Notes: generated from the sequence alone by a model not told the origin. Positions 1 through 10,734 are shown, counted from the first letter of the stretch. The stretch: 64,000 nt of DNA from Pilasporangium apinafurcum (GCA_001600495.1 BCKE01000001.1:1153865-1217864); one strand, 5' to 3'. Translations and numbers: made by a program.

Positions 1-246
1 GGCACTTAGCACACTGGCGCACAATCAGGACAGCTGCTCCAACTCCACCGCACCCTACCTGCGTCGTCTATGTAAACCCCATGTTGTGGAGAAAGGGGAA
101 GACGACGGTCGAAGGTCTCGGGGTATTCATGTGGTCCACGCAGCAAACCCAATCACACATTCAGTAAGTCGTACGGTCCGGGGATCGAACCCGTGACCAC
201 ATGCACAAATTGCGCATGCAGACCCACTGAGCCAGAAGGCAGCTAG
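1..246 (-). mobile_element. tRNA-derived SINE (head and body, cut by window edge)
   Basis: Read on the minus strand, the segment has a textbook internal RNA polymerase III promoter. The A box TGGCTCAGTGGG is the complement of 223-234 and the B box GGTTCGATCC is the complement of 182-191, at normal tRNA spacing. The flanks do not pair into an acceptor stem, and sequence continues well past the T arm, so this is a tRNA-derived SINE rather than a tRNA gene. Such SINEs are known in oomycete genomes. The 3' tail runs off the window start, so length and target-site duplication cannot be judged. Confidence 0.6.
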
Positions 247-474
247 CATTTTCCAGTAAATCCAAAACTATTTATACACATTATAAAATTAAAAAGAACA
301 ATAAAACAAAAAGAACATAAAGACTCGCTTAACTGGATGTGCACGCCCATTCCGTCGTGTGCGTATCAAAATTATCACTGCGCTTGCTGTTTAGCAATGT
401 TTGATATTGTGCTTCTTTACCCAATAACAGCAAAATGGTATATATGTTTGTAATTTACTCGTAAAATACACGTG

Positions 475-586
475 GTGGTATATTTTTTTCCTTTTTCAAT
501 AAAGTGGTATATTTTTTTCTTTTTTGAATAAAGTGGTATATTTTTTTCCTTTTCCGAATTAGATGGTATATTTTTTTCATTCTCCC
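475..586. repeat. 29-bp tandem repeat, about 3.8 copies
   Basis: Four consecutive units start at 475, 504, 533 and 562. Each begins gtggtatatttttttc and ends in an aataaa-like run; the last is partial. The repeat is purine/pyrimidine skewed and lies just upstream of a decayed transposase. No coding function is visible. Confidence 0.75.
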
Positions 587-596
587 TTGTTTTTAT

Positions 597-1140
597 CTTC
601 GGACCTAAGGATTCACTCTCATCAAGATAGCTGAGACTCTTGATATAAGCAAACGAACTGTTCAACGTTGGCCCAGTGGTGTTAAGTTTGCAGCACGACC
701 TCTCAATCGATCTCACCTGCGAAAATTGAATGACAACCAGCCCAACCAACTCGTCAATTATTTTCTCAATCATAATACAAGCACACTTGCTGACGGAGTT
801 GTTTTCGTGAAAAATACGTATGACATTGATGTCTCTCTACGAACAGTCCAGCGCATCTTGCTAGAACATAAAATCACGTACAAAAAGACTTCCATTGCTT
901 ATCAAGAAGCCTGTAGCACACAACAACGTCATTTTTTGTCATCATTGTCCAAACATACAGGGAAAAGTGGATAGTGTTGGATGAAACAGCATTCTTTCTC
1001 AATCAAAGCCGAAAGTATGCATGGAGTATGAAAGGTCAGAGAACTATTGTGAGAAAGCCAGGAAGATGAGGAAATTTACATTCGTTGATCTTAGCAGCAT
1101 CACTCAATGGCGTTATTGACTAGCGTTTGTTTTCAGGAAG
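597..1140 (+). pseudogene. decayed IS630/Tc1-like DDE transposase fragment
   Basis: One frame is open from about 600 to the stop at 974. It starts with a helix-turn-helix-like stretch (IKIAETLDISKRTVQRW, near 621-671) and a second one (SLRTVQRILLEHKITYKK, near 831). After a frame change, the next frame gives EKWIVLDETAFFLNQSRKY from about 962. This is the first catalytic Asp (DET) of a DDE transposase, followed by a WSMKGQR segment. A stop after KPGR (near 1067) and another near 1123 interrupt it, and the last two catalytic residues are not found. No terminal inverted repeats were seen. It is a relic of a DNA transposon of the IS630-Tc1-mariner superfamily, different in sequence from the two Tc1 copies at 9-12 kb. 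Confidence 0.65.
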
Positions 1141-1873
1141 TGTGAATTCGGTAAGCAAGAAACTGCTACCCGTACAGACGTGACCACAGAAGAAAAGCCA
1201 GACAATGCTGCTGGTAGTAATTATGATCCAACTGCAATCTCTAGCGCAAGTCAATTAGCTTGCAGAACGTAGAAAGAATAACAAATGTCCACGAGTGCCC
1301 ACAGAGAGGCTCATCCCTCTTTTAGGATAGCCATACGCTATGGCATTAGAACAAAGCCCGAAAGCAAATGTGAGGGAACATCTTAGGAATTTTTTGGATT
1401 TTTTAGGGTGACATTTTCGGTGCCTTTGGTAATAAAACTGTACAGGCCGACAAAAGTCCTGCTTGCTTTTATCAACTTGGTGTGTACCTGTGAGACAGCG
1501 GGATACCTCGAAAACTGACGGGACAAGCAATATTGAGCTGTCCTGGATATGCATTGAAGATGAGAAGGTATTGCATTACCTACTGAAAAGGGACTGCCCA
1601 TGGGACGAACCAGTCAATGGTTCGGCCATGCTTAGACACAACTGTGCTTGTAATGTGCGTGATGGGAAGAAGATATGGATGGATAGCCTTCACTTGATGT
1701 ACGTTAATCATTTACTCGTCATTCATACAACGAGTTCATCCTTTATCTCTCCTTATGCAGCTAATGGCGCCGTCAAATGGCTCTTGGGAGGGCAAACATC
1801 GACAATGTCATCTAATTTCCTTTACGCAACACATACTTTCTTACCTTTGCATCGGCTACACAGCGTAGAACGC
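1141..1873. other. no clear gene; weak ankyrin-like fragment
   Basis: A plus-strand open frame (1463-1933) contains LHYLLKRDCPWDEPVNGSA near 1570, which resembles the GCPWD-type ankyrin repeats of oomycete and giant-virus proteins. Nothing else around it fits, so I treat it as a possible decayed fragment. The end of this frame overlaps the last exon of the minus-strand START-like gene. Confidence 0.25.
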
Positions 1874-3184
1874 TCAATCGGTGCTACTCGAGAGAGGAAA
1901 CACCGGACCATAGATCATGTGCTCAAAACGTAGTAGAACAAAAAGCACCTCGAGCATCCATAATCCACTTGATGTAGTCAGGGTGTTCTGCGCGACGCCA
2001 CCGAACTCAACCTGGGCGCACCCATCGCCCACGAATTCACTCAGTACCCTATCAAGCAAAAAAAAGAAGCATTAGCACACAAAATCAGTATCACCAATCT
2101 AATTATCCATTTAACACGGGACAATAAACATACCAACAAAAAGTTTCCAGCCAGTGCTCGTTGTCGATGGATTCGACGGTGTTGAACTCCACAACGTCGC
2201 GTGCATTCACGAGCAAGCGCTCATGTTCGATTGGCTGAAAGACCACCATATGTCCAGTCTTGATTGGGAACCGTGCCGTGAGGTAGAGTGATTTCGCCAC
2301 CGCCTTTAGCTCCGGGTTATAGAAGACACGTAGTAGCACGACCGTGTTATCGTCGATCACTTGGACCACGTACACTTTTGGATTTAGTGCTGGCAAAAAG
2401 AGTTTCGCGTGCAAGGTCGGGTTGAGTAAGACCGGCCACAAGACGTCTAGGGTTTCGGCCGGGGTGCCGTAAAATGTCTTGTGCAAGGAAAAATGGACAT
2501 TGCCTGCCGCATCGGTCTTCCGACGGTCGCGCCAACCAAAAACACTCGCGCCAGTCGTCATGTAGTCCGCGCTCATGCGAAATTTTTCAATGTTCCAGCA
2601 TGCTTTGCGAATCAAGTCGCAGCATTCGTCCATCGACAGCTCACGGATGACATGAGTCGCCATCTTTTTTGCTTCTTCCTCAGCCTATATTAGCATGGAT
2701 AGACGCATGCATATCAAAGGTCATATCTATTTAGTGAGCCTACCACTCACGTTGTCGTCACTTTCATTCATCTACACACCTTTTCATCATTGTCTTGGTC
2801 CAGGATTCGTTCCAAGCGGACGGCCAGAATCTCACATTCAGAGATCTGCCGCGTGAGCAGAATGTTCTCGTGACGCAAGCGTGCTTTTAGCAGCGCAATT
2901 TCAAGATATTCCTTCTCCATATCGCTGGTGGTGCTCTTCACCAGCCTTTGTTCTTGCAGCTCGCGTCGGTGCAGTGCACGCGCGTATTGCTTTTCGAGCT
3001 GCGCGACTTGTTCCCTCAGTTCATTGATGCGTACCTATATGAGTGAAAACAAGGAAAATGATAAGTCCTGGGTGGATACTGTCCTGGCAACAGCACTAAC
3101 AAAACGAACAAGTTGTCGGTCGTAGCTTTGCTTGGCGTAGATCCGATGGCGCTCTTTCTTGAGTGCTGGTGGTAGCGGTGCCAT
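1874..3184 (-). CDS. bZIP-like + START-like domain protein, copy 1
   Basis: Four exons: 3110-3184, 2780-3034, 2134-2684 and 1874-2048 (351 residues; intron phases 0, 0, 2, all GT-AG). Exon 1 codes for a basic segment (KKERHRIYAKQSYDRQ, residues 9-24). Exon 2 codes for a long charged coiled coil (about 26-110). Exons 3-4 code for a START-like fold (about 118-345) with the family motif GWRDRRK near 160 and a final amphipathic helix WMLEVLFVLLRFE. The start ATG was chosen because paralogues begin at the same exon position. In oomycetes, proteins of this build are often annotated as bZIP or START-like; by family knowledge they may bind DNA through the basic region and a hydrophobic ligand through START. 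The basic region lacks the classical Asn of plant and fungal bZIPs, so DNA binding is inference. It lies head-to-head with copy 2. Confidence 0.85.
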
Positions 3185-4032
3185 TTTCGTTGTGGTAAAT
3201 TCTCGCCATTCAGCCCTTTCGATCTTCCTAATGAACAAGAGATACCTTCCTCCTTTGGTTCTATCTTCGTTTGCGAGAAAGTTCAACATTATTGGTCGAA
3301 ACTGGTGAGATGATGACCCAAGTTTTCTGTGGAGCAATTGGTAAAGATTCGTGTCGATTGTGAATGATATCCATGTTCTCATATTGATGGCACCTAACTG
3401 ATATCATTTGCTGCACCTGAGCTCCATTACGGTATCTGTAGCAAATCTTTTTCGGACTAGAAACCGTCTCCCTTGATTCCAGAATAATGAGTGTATTCCA
3501 CTTATATATACACATGATCCTCGAGAAGAATAGTAGTCAATGTGATTCCACCAATTTCTCATACAGTATCCCAGTTACAGGACAAGTGAACGACTGAGCA
3601 GCCATTACGGAGACCATCACGTCAGTTATTCCGAAGCTTTCGACCTCATGCAGTTGTAGCTGCGGCGTACATGCGTACGTTCTCTTTTTCTTTCAACATC
3701 AACCAGCAGAGAGTTGTTCAGCAGCGCAATCCGTGTGTGCGACTATCGAAATGACTCTCTTCCTACCATTTGATTCATTTATATATCTATTATTGGCTGA
3801 AAAGATGTATTAAAATTATTATAATCCAATTAAAATTGATTAAACTGACAATTTCACCCTCTCGTGTATGGTCTCCTTTCCCAGAAACTATTGACGACCG
3901 GCAGCTTCTGCAAATCTTCTTCAAATCCCCTCGACAAACAAGAAGCTAGCGCACGACTCCACTCATTAGCACTTTACTAGAACACACCATCGTGCATTAA
4001 TACGTGTATATACTCAAGTTACTGAGAAGAAA
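3185..4032. promoter_or_regulatory. shared divergent promoter region of START-like copies 1 and 2
   Basis: This 848-bp region separates two divergently read paralogues. It is AT-rich near 3780-3850 with an ATTGGCTGAAA (CCAAT-type, reverse) motif near 3792. I see no gene in it; open frames here are short and unlike any family I know. Confidence 0.4.
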
Positions 4033-5463
4033 ATGGACTCACCAGAAACGATGGCGTCCTGCTCATCGTCGGTCCGCGAGGAGTCACCACGCCCTCAAAC
4101 CCGGAAGGACCGCCAGCGGCTTCATGTTCGACGTAGCTACTACCGCAAACTCGTACATTTAAACTTACTTCATCTAACAAATTTAGTTGTATGATGTTAT
4201 GTAATCCATTACACTCGTATGTGTATGTGTATGGCTCTGATTGGTACAGAATTACATGAATAACATGCGGGAGCAGGTGAAGAAACTGGAGGAAGAGTAT
4301 GCACAGGCGCTGAAGAAACAACAGGAAGACAAAGAAAAAGCGAAAAAACGCGAAGTTGGCAGCCCTACAAACGCACATGAAGTACCGATGGACACGAATA
4401 CATCCACGACTATCACAACAACAATACCTAGTTACGCCGAGATACTGGGAAATTACATGCGAGCATCGCAACTCAAGGAGCAATTGCGGCTTGAAAACGG
4501 GTTGCTCAAGCAGCAAATGGCCGAATGCGATGTACTGGCGATTAAAATGGCACGTATGCTCAAGGACATGAACGAAGACGAGGTAAATGCTTTCCCATCC
4601 ATTCATCCATTCGCTGATAACTTGTTCATGACCTGGTTGTTCTTCATTATATCAATCGATAGACTGACGATTCTACTAGTAGCCCCTTTGGGTATCAGCT
4701 GATCCACTATCTCTCAGTTGATGATGCACACGAAATCATACGCAAGGCACGGCAGCAGATGAGCAAATTCCGTCTGGATTCGTCCTATTTAACCACTGGT
4801 GCAAGTGTCTTTGGTTGGCGCGATCGGCGCAAGATGGAACCAGGACGCGTGCAATTTTCGATTCGGAAGAATTTTTTCGATACACCTGAACGAATCGCCA
4901 CACATTCCTGGGATATTTGCGCAAACCCAGAGCTGCATGCTTCGCTCTACTCACGACGGTTTAGTCCCAGTCTGCATCTAATCCAGAAAGTCGATGAGGA
5001 TAATCAAGTGATGTTGCGTGTGTTTCGTAATCCTGAAGAACGTGCGGTCGCGAAATCATTATTCTTGATGAGTCGATTCCCAATTGACACGGGTTACATG
5101 ATTCTCTTCCAGCCACTTGCAGGTGAACGGCTTATGCCGATGGATGAAGCGAGCCAGGGTGACTCGGCTCTACATGTGCAATGGCTGGACAAATTTGCCT
5201 GGTAAGTAAAGGTATTTGTTGATGAGCGTTTGGATTGCTAGTAACGCACTGACTGCAAGTATGCTTACCGATTTAGGCTGATCTACGAGAAAGTTAGTGG
5301 CCATGAAGAGTATTGCCAGATGGATTTTGGTGGTACAGTGCCTTCGACGATGACAGCGAATAGTGAAGCATGGATGCTGGAGGTTTTGCTGATATGTCTG
5401 CGGTTGGAGAACCAGATCTATGGCCCCATGTTTGCGCTCTCTAGTAGTGTTGACAATGATTGA
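4033..5463 (+). CDS. bZIP-like + START-like domain protein, copy 2
   Basis: Four exons: 4033-4152, 4250-4582, 4663-5201 and 5277-5463 (392 residues; intron phases 0, 0, 2 as in the other copies). The N-terminus is longer, with a Ser/Pro-rich lead before the basic run (RKDRQRLHVRRSYYRK, exon 1). Exon 2 is a coiled coil rich in K/E and Q with a T/I-rich insert (TTITTTIP). The START-like part shows TTGASVFGWRDRRK and the closing helix WMLEVLLICLRLE. Exon 3 begins TDDSTSS; the join after the cgatag acceptor is the least certain, but it keeps frame and aligns LIHYLSVDDAHEII with the paralogues. It is probably a nuclear regulator or lipid sensor; function is not shown by sequence alone. Confidence 0.83.
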
Positions 5464-5739
5464 TTGGATTTGGACACATTTATCGTTTTTTGGAGTGATG
5501 ATGAAATGAGCGTGTGAGGATGATATATGGTTGCTGTTTCCGTCGTCAGATGATGATAACAATTATTTTAACATATGCCATACGGCTGAAATTGTCATAT
5601 TAGCGAGTTCTACCTACGTCTCTCATGCAGTTACTTCTACCAATTTCGTAAATATTCACGATGTACTAGTCGTAATTACAGGACTTTGGTCTTCACTATT
5701 TTTAAAATTGTTGGGGTGATAGCTTGGCTCGTTACAGAG

Positions 5740-6480
5740 CGAGCAATTGGTCCATGAACTCGCGTTTCACACTGCAACCACATCAAAAGCACCTTCAACG
5801 TCCATTATACAATCATGTAGCGATCCTTTCACTGTTTGGAGCAGCGTCTTGGTCTACCGATATAAAGGAGCGTAAAGTGAGTGTGTAACTCTTCATGAAA
5901 GAAAGTTTACAAGCTTACCATAACGATGTATTTTACCATCCTCACCATTTCTCATGGCGTGGACTCTTTCAAATTCACCAGTATCTGCTCATTCACGCGC
6001 TCCATTAGATGCAATTTCGTATGCAACGACACCAAATACAGCGCCTGGCGTTATAGTGAAAAAGTATACATCGCGAACGTTTACTGGCTGAAGACAAGTG
6101 GTGAACTATTGAGAAATCTCTTCTTGAGTGAGAATTTGAGGTACCCGCTTTTCCATCTCTCGGCGATCGCACCAGCCAAAGACACTCGTACCGGCCGAGA
6201 GGAACAACAAAGTCTGCAGAAATTCACCAGTTTTTCCGCAGAATAAGCCATCTAACTCTCGGTATTCGTGGATTATCATGTGGTCGATCAATTGGGATGG
6301 ATCAGTCAAGTCAACCTGCATACACACAAAAGCTTTGGTTACAATACCAATATTACCTAAAGATCTGGCTGATATATTTAACATTACCTCGCAAATGTCC
6401 ACTTCATACATAACTTGTTTCATGTTGATCACTATGCTTTCGTAAGTAGCATGTTCAACCTTCATATGCGGATTTTCCAC
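5740..6480 (-). pseudogene. decayed bZIP/START-like family copy
   Basis: The minus strand keeps recognisable pieces of the START-like half. SQLIDHMIIHEYRELDG and GTSVFGWCDRREMEK lie within about 6130-6320. A diverged middle part carries stops (for example after EEISQ), and the last-exon helix remains as WTLKVLLMWLQCETRVHGPI around 5752-5812. The coiled-coil and basic exons are not recognisable upstream. Splice sites are lost or doubtful. It lies directly downstream of intact copy 2 in opposite orientation, so it is a dead third member of the local cluster. Confidence 0.7.
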
Positions 6481-6775
6481 ATCTCAATTGTTCCTTTAGC
6501 GTCAAGAGTTGTCCATACGAGTACATCACCAGCGGCTGGTGGACGGTCAGTGGTGGCGCATGCCGCATGCGTTCACACACTGTTTCTTTCCATCGATGCT
6601 CATCTCCCCTTCATAATATTGGATCATCATCAGAGAGAAAGACGCTTTTCGTTTTTTTACACATTCAACTCGAAATGGATCATTAGTTTGCGAAAAGTGA
6701 TTTCTCTCCATCTTTCTTCACTCTGACAAATAAGGTTATTTCTAAAATAATAACTACAGAATAATAGAAATCTAG

Positions 6776-7942
6776 TTATGCTTGAACTGGAGTATCTATG
6801 ACCATCGTATCAATGGTCGCAGCTTTATTTACAAAATAGAAGAAGCGCTTCTTGCACCAGAACGACAAATATACCAGCAGCAGCATCGTCGGGATCTCAA
6901 TCAGCGCCGCCACAACACTCATCATTGCTGGGTCCGAGTCCAAGCCAAATGTTGCGACTGCCACGCCAAGCGACAATTCGTAATTGTTGCTCGTTGCTGT
7001 GAATGCCACCGTCACACTCTGTGCGTAGTTTGCGCCACAGCATTTTGAGCTCAACCAGAAAGAACTCGTGAAGATCAGCATAAAGTAGATCAAGAATGGG
7101 ATCGTCGCGAAAAGCACCGAGCCGATTGTCGTGGTCAACCGCTGGCTTTGTGAGGCAAACAGCACCACAATCGTAAACAACAACGCCAAAAGCGCTATAA
7201 CGTCCAGTTTCGGTGCAAACTTCTCAAAATACCACACAGTTCCTTTCCATTTAGTGAGAAAATACCAGCCAAGGATGCTTAGAGCAAATGGAATGCCCAT
7301 GTAAATCCCAACGTTCATGGCGATTTCGCTGATGGTGATATGCATTTCGTCCTCGACCGCTAGCCCCATGGATTCCGGGAGATCGTTTAATAAAAAACGC
7401 GCATAGAACGAGTAGAGTGCCAATGTCAGTAACGAGTTCACAGCAATGAGCGCGGCGCCGTATTCAATGTCACCCTCTGCAAGTGAAATCCAGATCATGA
7501 CCATGCCGATACATCTTGCACACCCCACTAAGCTAAACCCAGCCATAAATCCCGCGTCATAATGGAAGAAAGCGGCTGAGAGGAAAAACATAAGCAGCGG
7601 CGCCACGAGCCAATTTTGGATGATACTCAGCATCAGCAGCTTCCAGTTGCTCAATACATGAAGCACTAATTGCCATCGAACGTTCGCGAGTGGAGGGTAC
7701 ATCATCGCCAACAAACCAGCACCGACTAGCAAATTCATACCGCCAATAGTCGTCGAGTCGATAAAGGAATGCACCTCATCGAATTGCCCCAATGCGAGGC
7801 CAAAGCCAGCTGACAACAGAATCCAGAGCGGCAAGAAACGATCGAGAAAGGAGAGTTTACCGACGACATCCGCTGCTACAATTGATGACTCTTGCTGCTG
7901 GTAGAGACGGAGATCATGCTGCTCTGTGTCTTCGTCAGTCAT
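6776..7942 (-). CDS. ACR3: ACR3-type arsenite efflux transporter
   Basis: This single-exon gene codes for 388 residues with about ten hydrophobic segments. It matches the ACR3 branch of the bile/arsenite/riboflavin transporter superfamily. The conserved Cys lies in GCARCIGMVMIW (Cys141, with Cys144), the helix-9 Glu in TATSNNYELSLGVA (Glu322), and the N-terminal LSAGFGLALG segment is present. The family extrudes As(III), and in some members Sb(III), across the plasma or vacuolar membrane using the proton gradient. The absence of introns, in a neighbourhood where paralogues have three, fits either a compact ancient gene or horizontal acquisition. No arsenate reductase or ArsR-like gene is nearby. 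The start was chosen as the first ATG; a short acidic N-terminus precedes the first helix. Confidence 0.92.
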   Translation of the reverse strand: MTDEDTEQHDLRLYQQQESSIVAADVVGKLSFLDRFLPLWILLSAGFGLALGQFDEVHSFIDSTTIGGMNLLVGAGLLAMMYPPLANVRWQLVLHVLSNWKLLMLSIIQNWLVAPLLMFFLSAAFFHYDAGFMAGFSLVGCARCIGMVMIWISLAEGDIEYGAALIAVNSLLTLALYSFYARFLLNDLPESMGLAVEDEMHITISEIAMNVGIYMGIPFALSILGWYFLTKWKGTVWYFEKFAPKLDVIALLALLFTIVVLFASQSQRLTTTIGSVLFATIPFLIYFMLIFTSSFWLSSKCCGANYAQSVTVAFTATSNNYELSLGVAVATFGLDSDPAMMSVVAALIEIPTMLLLVYLSFWCKKRFFYFVNKAATIDTMVIDTPVQA

Positions 7943-8985
7943 TTTTGATGTGTGCGACTATCCACTATATTTGGCAGGAAGCCTTCATTAATTAATATCC
8001 GGTCTCTGAGTCAACATAATGGGCCCTTATCACATAAGATGATGTAGTTGGCCTTATCCATTACATAAAATGATGTTGTTGAGCCTCACTCATTACATAA
8101 GAAGGTGGAATTTGATTACAGATTCATGTGTCACAACACCACCTTCTCTATGTACATTATGGATATGGAGATGAGATACTGTTTGCGCAAAACATATCCC
8201 TCATGTATGGATGACACCATTCAGTCATCTGAGTACGTCATGAAGATCTCTGTACTAGTCAGTACAGAATGATGGTTCCTACTTTGGGGACAATGTTGAT
8301 AACGAGGATTGTAAGGAGCTTGTGTAAGGATTGAAAACCTTTTATACCTTGACAACTTTAAAACCTTTAGTTGGTTATGTAACTGAATCAGCTACACACA
8401 CAATAGCGATAGATGAAGACTTAAGAAAACCCAGACTCAATGAGACTGGAGCTCTCTACTTGAATAAGACGCTTGTGTATTTGCTGGAAAAATGCAAAGT
8501 GAATTTAATGAATTATTGGCGGAGAGAAATTCCGCAAAGTTCTGCAGTGTAGCATATCCATAATCATTGGTAGCACCAGAATAGGCAAATGAGGACAAGA
8601 TACGAGGACGAGGATAAGAACAGAGGACAAGGAGAAAGGCTCTAGGTAAACAAGATAGTTTTACTTGCATGTATAGAGACCGTAACACTCACTAATCAAT
8701 TTGCTTAAAAGGCCTAACATACCACATGCAGCTAACCTCTTAATACTCATATCTTATTCGCTAACTAACTGCCAATGAAATCTTTATAAAAGCATGGCGT
8801 GTACTCTTGAATATTTGTAATGACAAGGTTCTGTCATATGTGTAACTCTGTGTTCGAGTAACATCTTGTTAACATCCGTGTAGCCTTCTTAGTTACATAA
8901 TTACCCAGACTTGTGACATTAAGTCATGTGGCATTAGACGCTTACTTAAGTGCGCCTGTAAGTTATAACTAAGTGATGTGTAACA
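7943..8985. other. gene-free stretch; possible LTR-type remnant
   Basis: No gene is recognised. A stem (AGAAGGTGG / CCACCTTCT) lies near 8099-8147. The last 300 bp contain TATAAAAG (8785-8792) and end in TGTTACA (8992-8998), exactly where the Tc1 copy begins mid-protein. This could be a solo long terminal repeat of a retroelement, but I could not find a matching left end or target duplication. The frame at 8331-8552 is not recognised. Confidence 0.25.
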
Positions 8986-9600
8986 GTGCCCTGTTACAAC
9001 GTCGACATGGGGAAGAAATGGGACGACGTCGTATTCAGCGACGAGAAGAAATTTAACTTAGACGGCCCAGATGGCTTCAAATTTTACTGGAGAGATCTCC
9101 GGAAGCAATCAGAAATATTTTCAAGACGGCATATGAGCGGGGGAAATGTCATGATCTGGGCTGCCTTCAGTAGCAAAGGTCAGTCTGCTCTGGTGACGCT
9201 CGAGGGTACCCAAGACACCAGGAAGTACGTCCAAACCCTGCAAGACAACCTGGTACCGTTTGCACAGATCGTGCACCCAGCTGGGTATGTGTTTCAGCAA
9301 GATGGTGCGTCTATTCATCGAGCCAAGTGGACGAAAGAGTGGTTCGAGAGCCAGCAAATCGCGGTCATGGACTGGCCAGCTAAGTCTCCAGACCTCAATC
9401 CCATTGAAAATGTTTGGAGGAAGCTTGCGCCCACTATTTACGACAATGGTATGCAATATGGCGCCAAAGGAGAGCTTAAAAAGGTGATCGAAGATGCTTG
9501 GCACGATCTGGATCCCAATTACCTGAAGCGGCTGATGCAGACAATGAAAAAAAGGTGCATCCAGGTGATTGAACGTAAAGGATCTGTTACCGATTACTAA
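8986..9600 (+). pseudogene. Tc1-like transposase, catalytic domain only (DD34E)
   Basis: This open frame holds the catalytic half of a Tc1-like transposase. The first Asp is in VVFSDEKKFNLDGPDG, the second in FQQDGASIHRA, and the Glu in SPDLNPIENVW, with exactly 34 residues between second Asp and Glu (DD34E). Conserved Tc1 blocks GGNVMIWAAFS and the C-terminal MQTMKKRCIQVIE are present. The N-terminal paired-like DNA-binding domain is missing: homology starts near 9003 and upstream sequence is unrelated. The rest has no stop or frame change, so truncation seems recent compared with the other transposon relics. It cannot move itself. Confidence 0.85.
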
Positions 9601-9871
9601 TGTTGAGTTTGAGCGTCTCAGAGCTGCTGTACATGTTTACATTTTAAAGATAACACTCGGTGCCCCTATCTTTATTGCCAACCTCTAGACACCCACCTGA
9701 TGTGTTTTTGCTAATTTGTACGATACACTTTGCCGTTTCGCGTGCAAAAAGCACCAGCAGAAAGCTTATGTTATTGGCTATAATCCATAATAACTTTATT
9801 TGAAACGGCGCAATACTATTCGCAAAAAGTTAGAAAAACGGGGTGCGCCTATCTTTATTGCCGGGACTGTA
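8986..9871 (+). mobile_element. 5'-truncated Tc1/mariner element with right inverted repeat
   Basis: Downstream of the transposase, the right terminus reads ...tgccgggactg followed by TA at 9870-9871, the Tc1 target dinucleotide. The motif ggtgcgcctatctttattgcc (9842-9862) has a direct near-copy at 9659-9679. This paired subterminal arrangement is known from Tc1-like elements with IR/DR ends. The left end (its inverse) is absent from the upstream kilobase, so the element lost its 5' half. Confidence 0.75.
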
Positions 9872-10383
9872 CGAGTGAATCATTGGATGTTTATGTAAAA
9901 GGGTAACTCTTTTACTGGCTTACACTGTTGTGCAGTGAGGAAACGCAATTGATTGGCGACAAACGTCGTCAATCAAGAGGAAAGGAAAGAGGAAAACCGA
10001 AAGAGACTTACTCTTTTGGAGGAAAATTAGGAACTGAATTATTGTTTTAATAAAGCTACCTACAAACTGAAATGAATGACTGATGCTCGAGTGTCCAATT
10101 CGAACATAGCCAACTATACAAAATCGTATATGAAAGGATTATTTCTCTTTGATAACATGGGGATAGTATTATTTACTATTTCTTCCATGTCTTGTAAAAC
10201 ATGATTTATTTACGGACCAACCGTAAACAATAAACAACCGCACCTAGCAGAAGTTCGTATTTCTACACACAGTAAGAAATCGTACTTTATCAACCCGTTC
10301 GGGTTTGCTCCGTTTTCAGACCCGCTGGATCTGATATGTAATGGCGACCCATTACAGAGAGTGCCACCATTTTTATCATAGTA
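9872..10383. other. gene-free stretch between two Tc1 elements
   Basis: No coding frame of note. There is a polyadenylation-like AATAAAG near 10049 and a segment ending CGAACA near 10112. It could belong to an old retroelement repeat interrupted by transposons, but no defining part is present. I see nothing firmer. Confidence 0.2.
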
Positions 10384-10619
10384 CAGCCCGGGCCAAAAGT
10401 TTGGAATAACATGTTTTTTGCTTGAATCCTAAAGAATAAAAATCCATTTGAGCTGAGGTTTGACGTAAATACTCTAATTGGCGTCTACGACAGGTAGACA
10501 CCACTTTTTTGAAATCGCAATTCGTTCTAGTACAAGAGATGCATTTGCCAGAAAGTGGGGGTGGTCTAAGGTTTGGGATAATTTTGGAAGTCCCGTGTTC
10601 TTTAGCTTTCTAGAGCGTT
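10384..10619. repeat. left terminal inverted repeat (236 bp)
   Basis: It pairs with 11720-11955 along its whole length. The one difference noticed by eye is cccggg versus cccagg near the tip. The inner edge is the agcgtt at 10614-10619; beyond it the two sides diverge. Confidence 0.88.
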
Positions 10620-10734
10620 ATAGACTCATCGGATGAGTCTAGTATTCAGTCATTCCTTCATGCCTCTCTATGATGTCGTTGCAGCGATCTGGCATTGATG
10701 CAACCAACGTGAGAAGCCGACCATGGCTCACGTT

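Noticed and set aside
180-246. tRNA gene on the minus strand
   Set aside because: A and B boxes fit, but there is no acceptor-stem pairing and the homology-like region continues far past the T arm; a SINE explains it better.
417-773. Minus-strand 118-residue open frame
   Set aside because: It runs through the AT tandem repeat and antisense to the transposase relic; composition is repeat-driven.
1255-1601. Two minus-strand frames near 1.3-1.6 kb
   Set aside because: They overlap each other in different frames, show no family resemblance and have no splice or start context.
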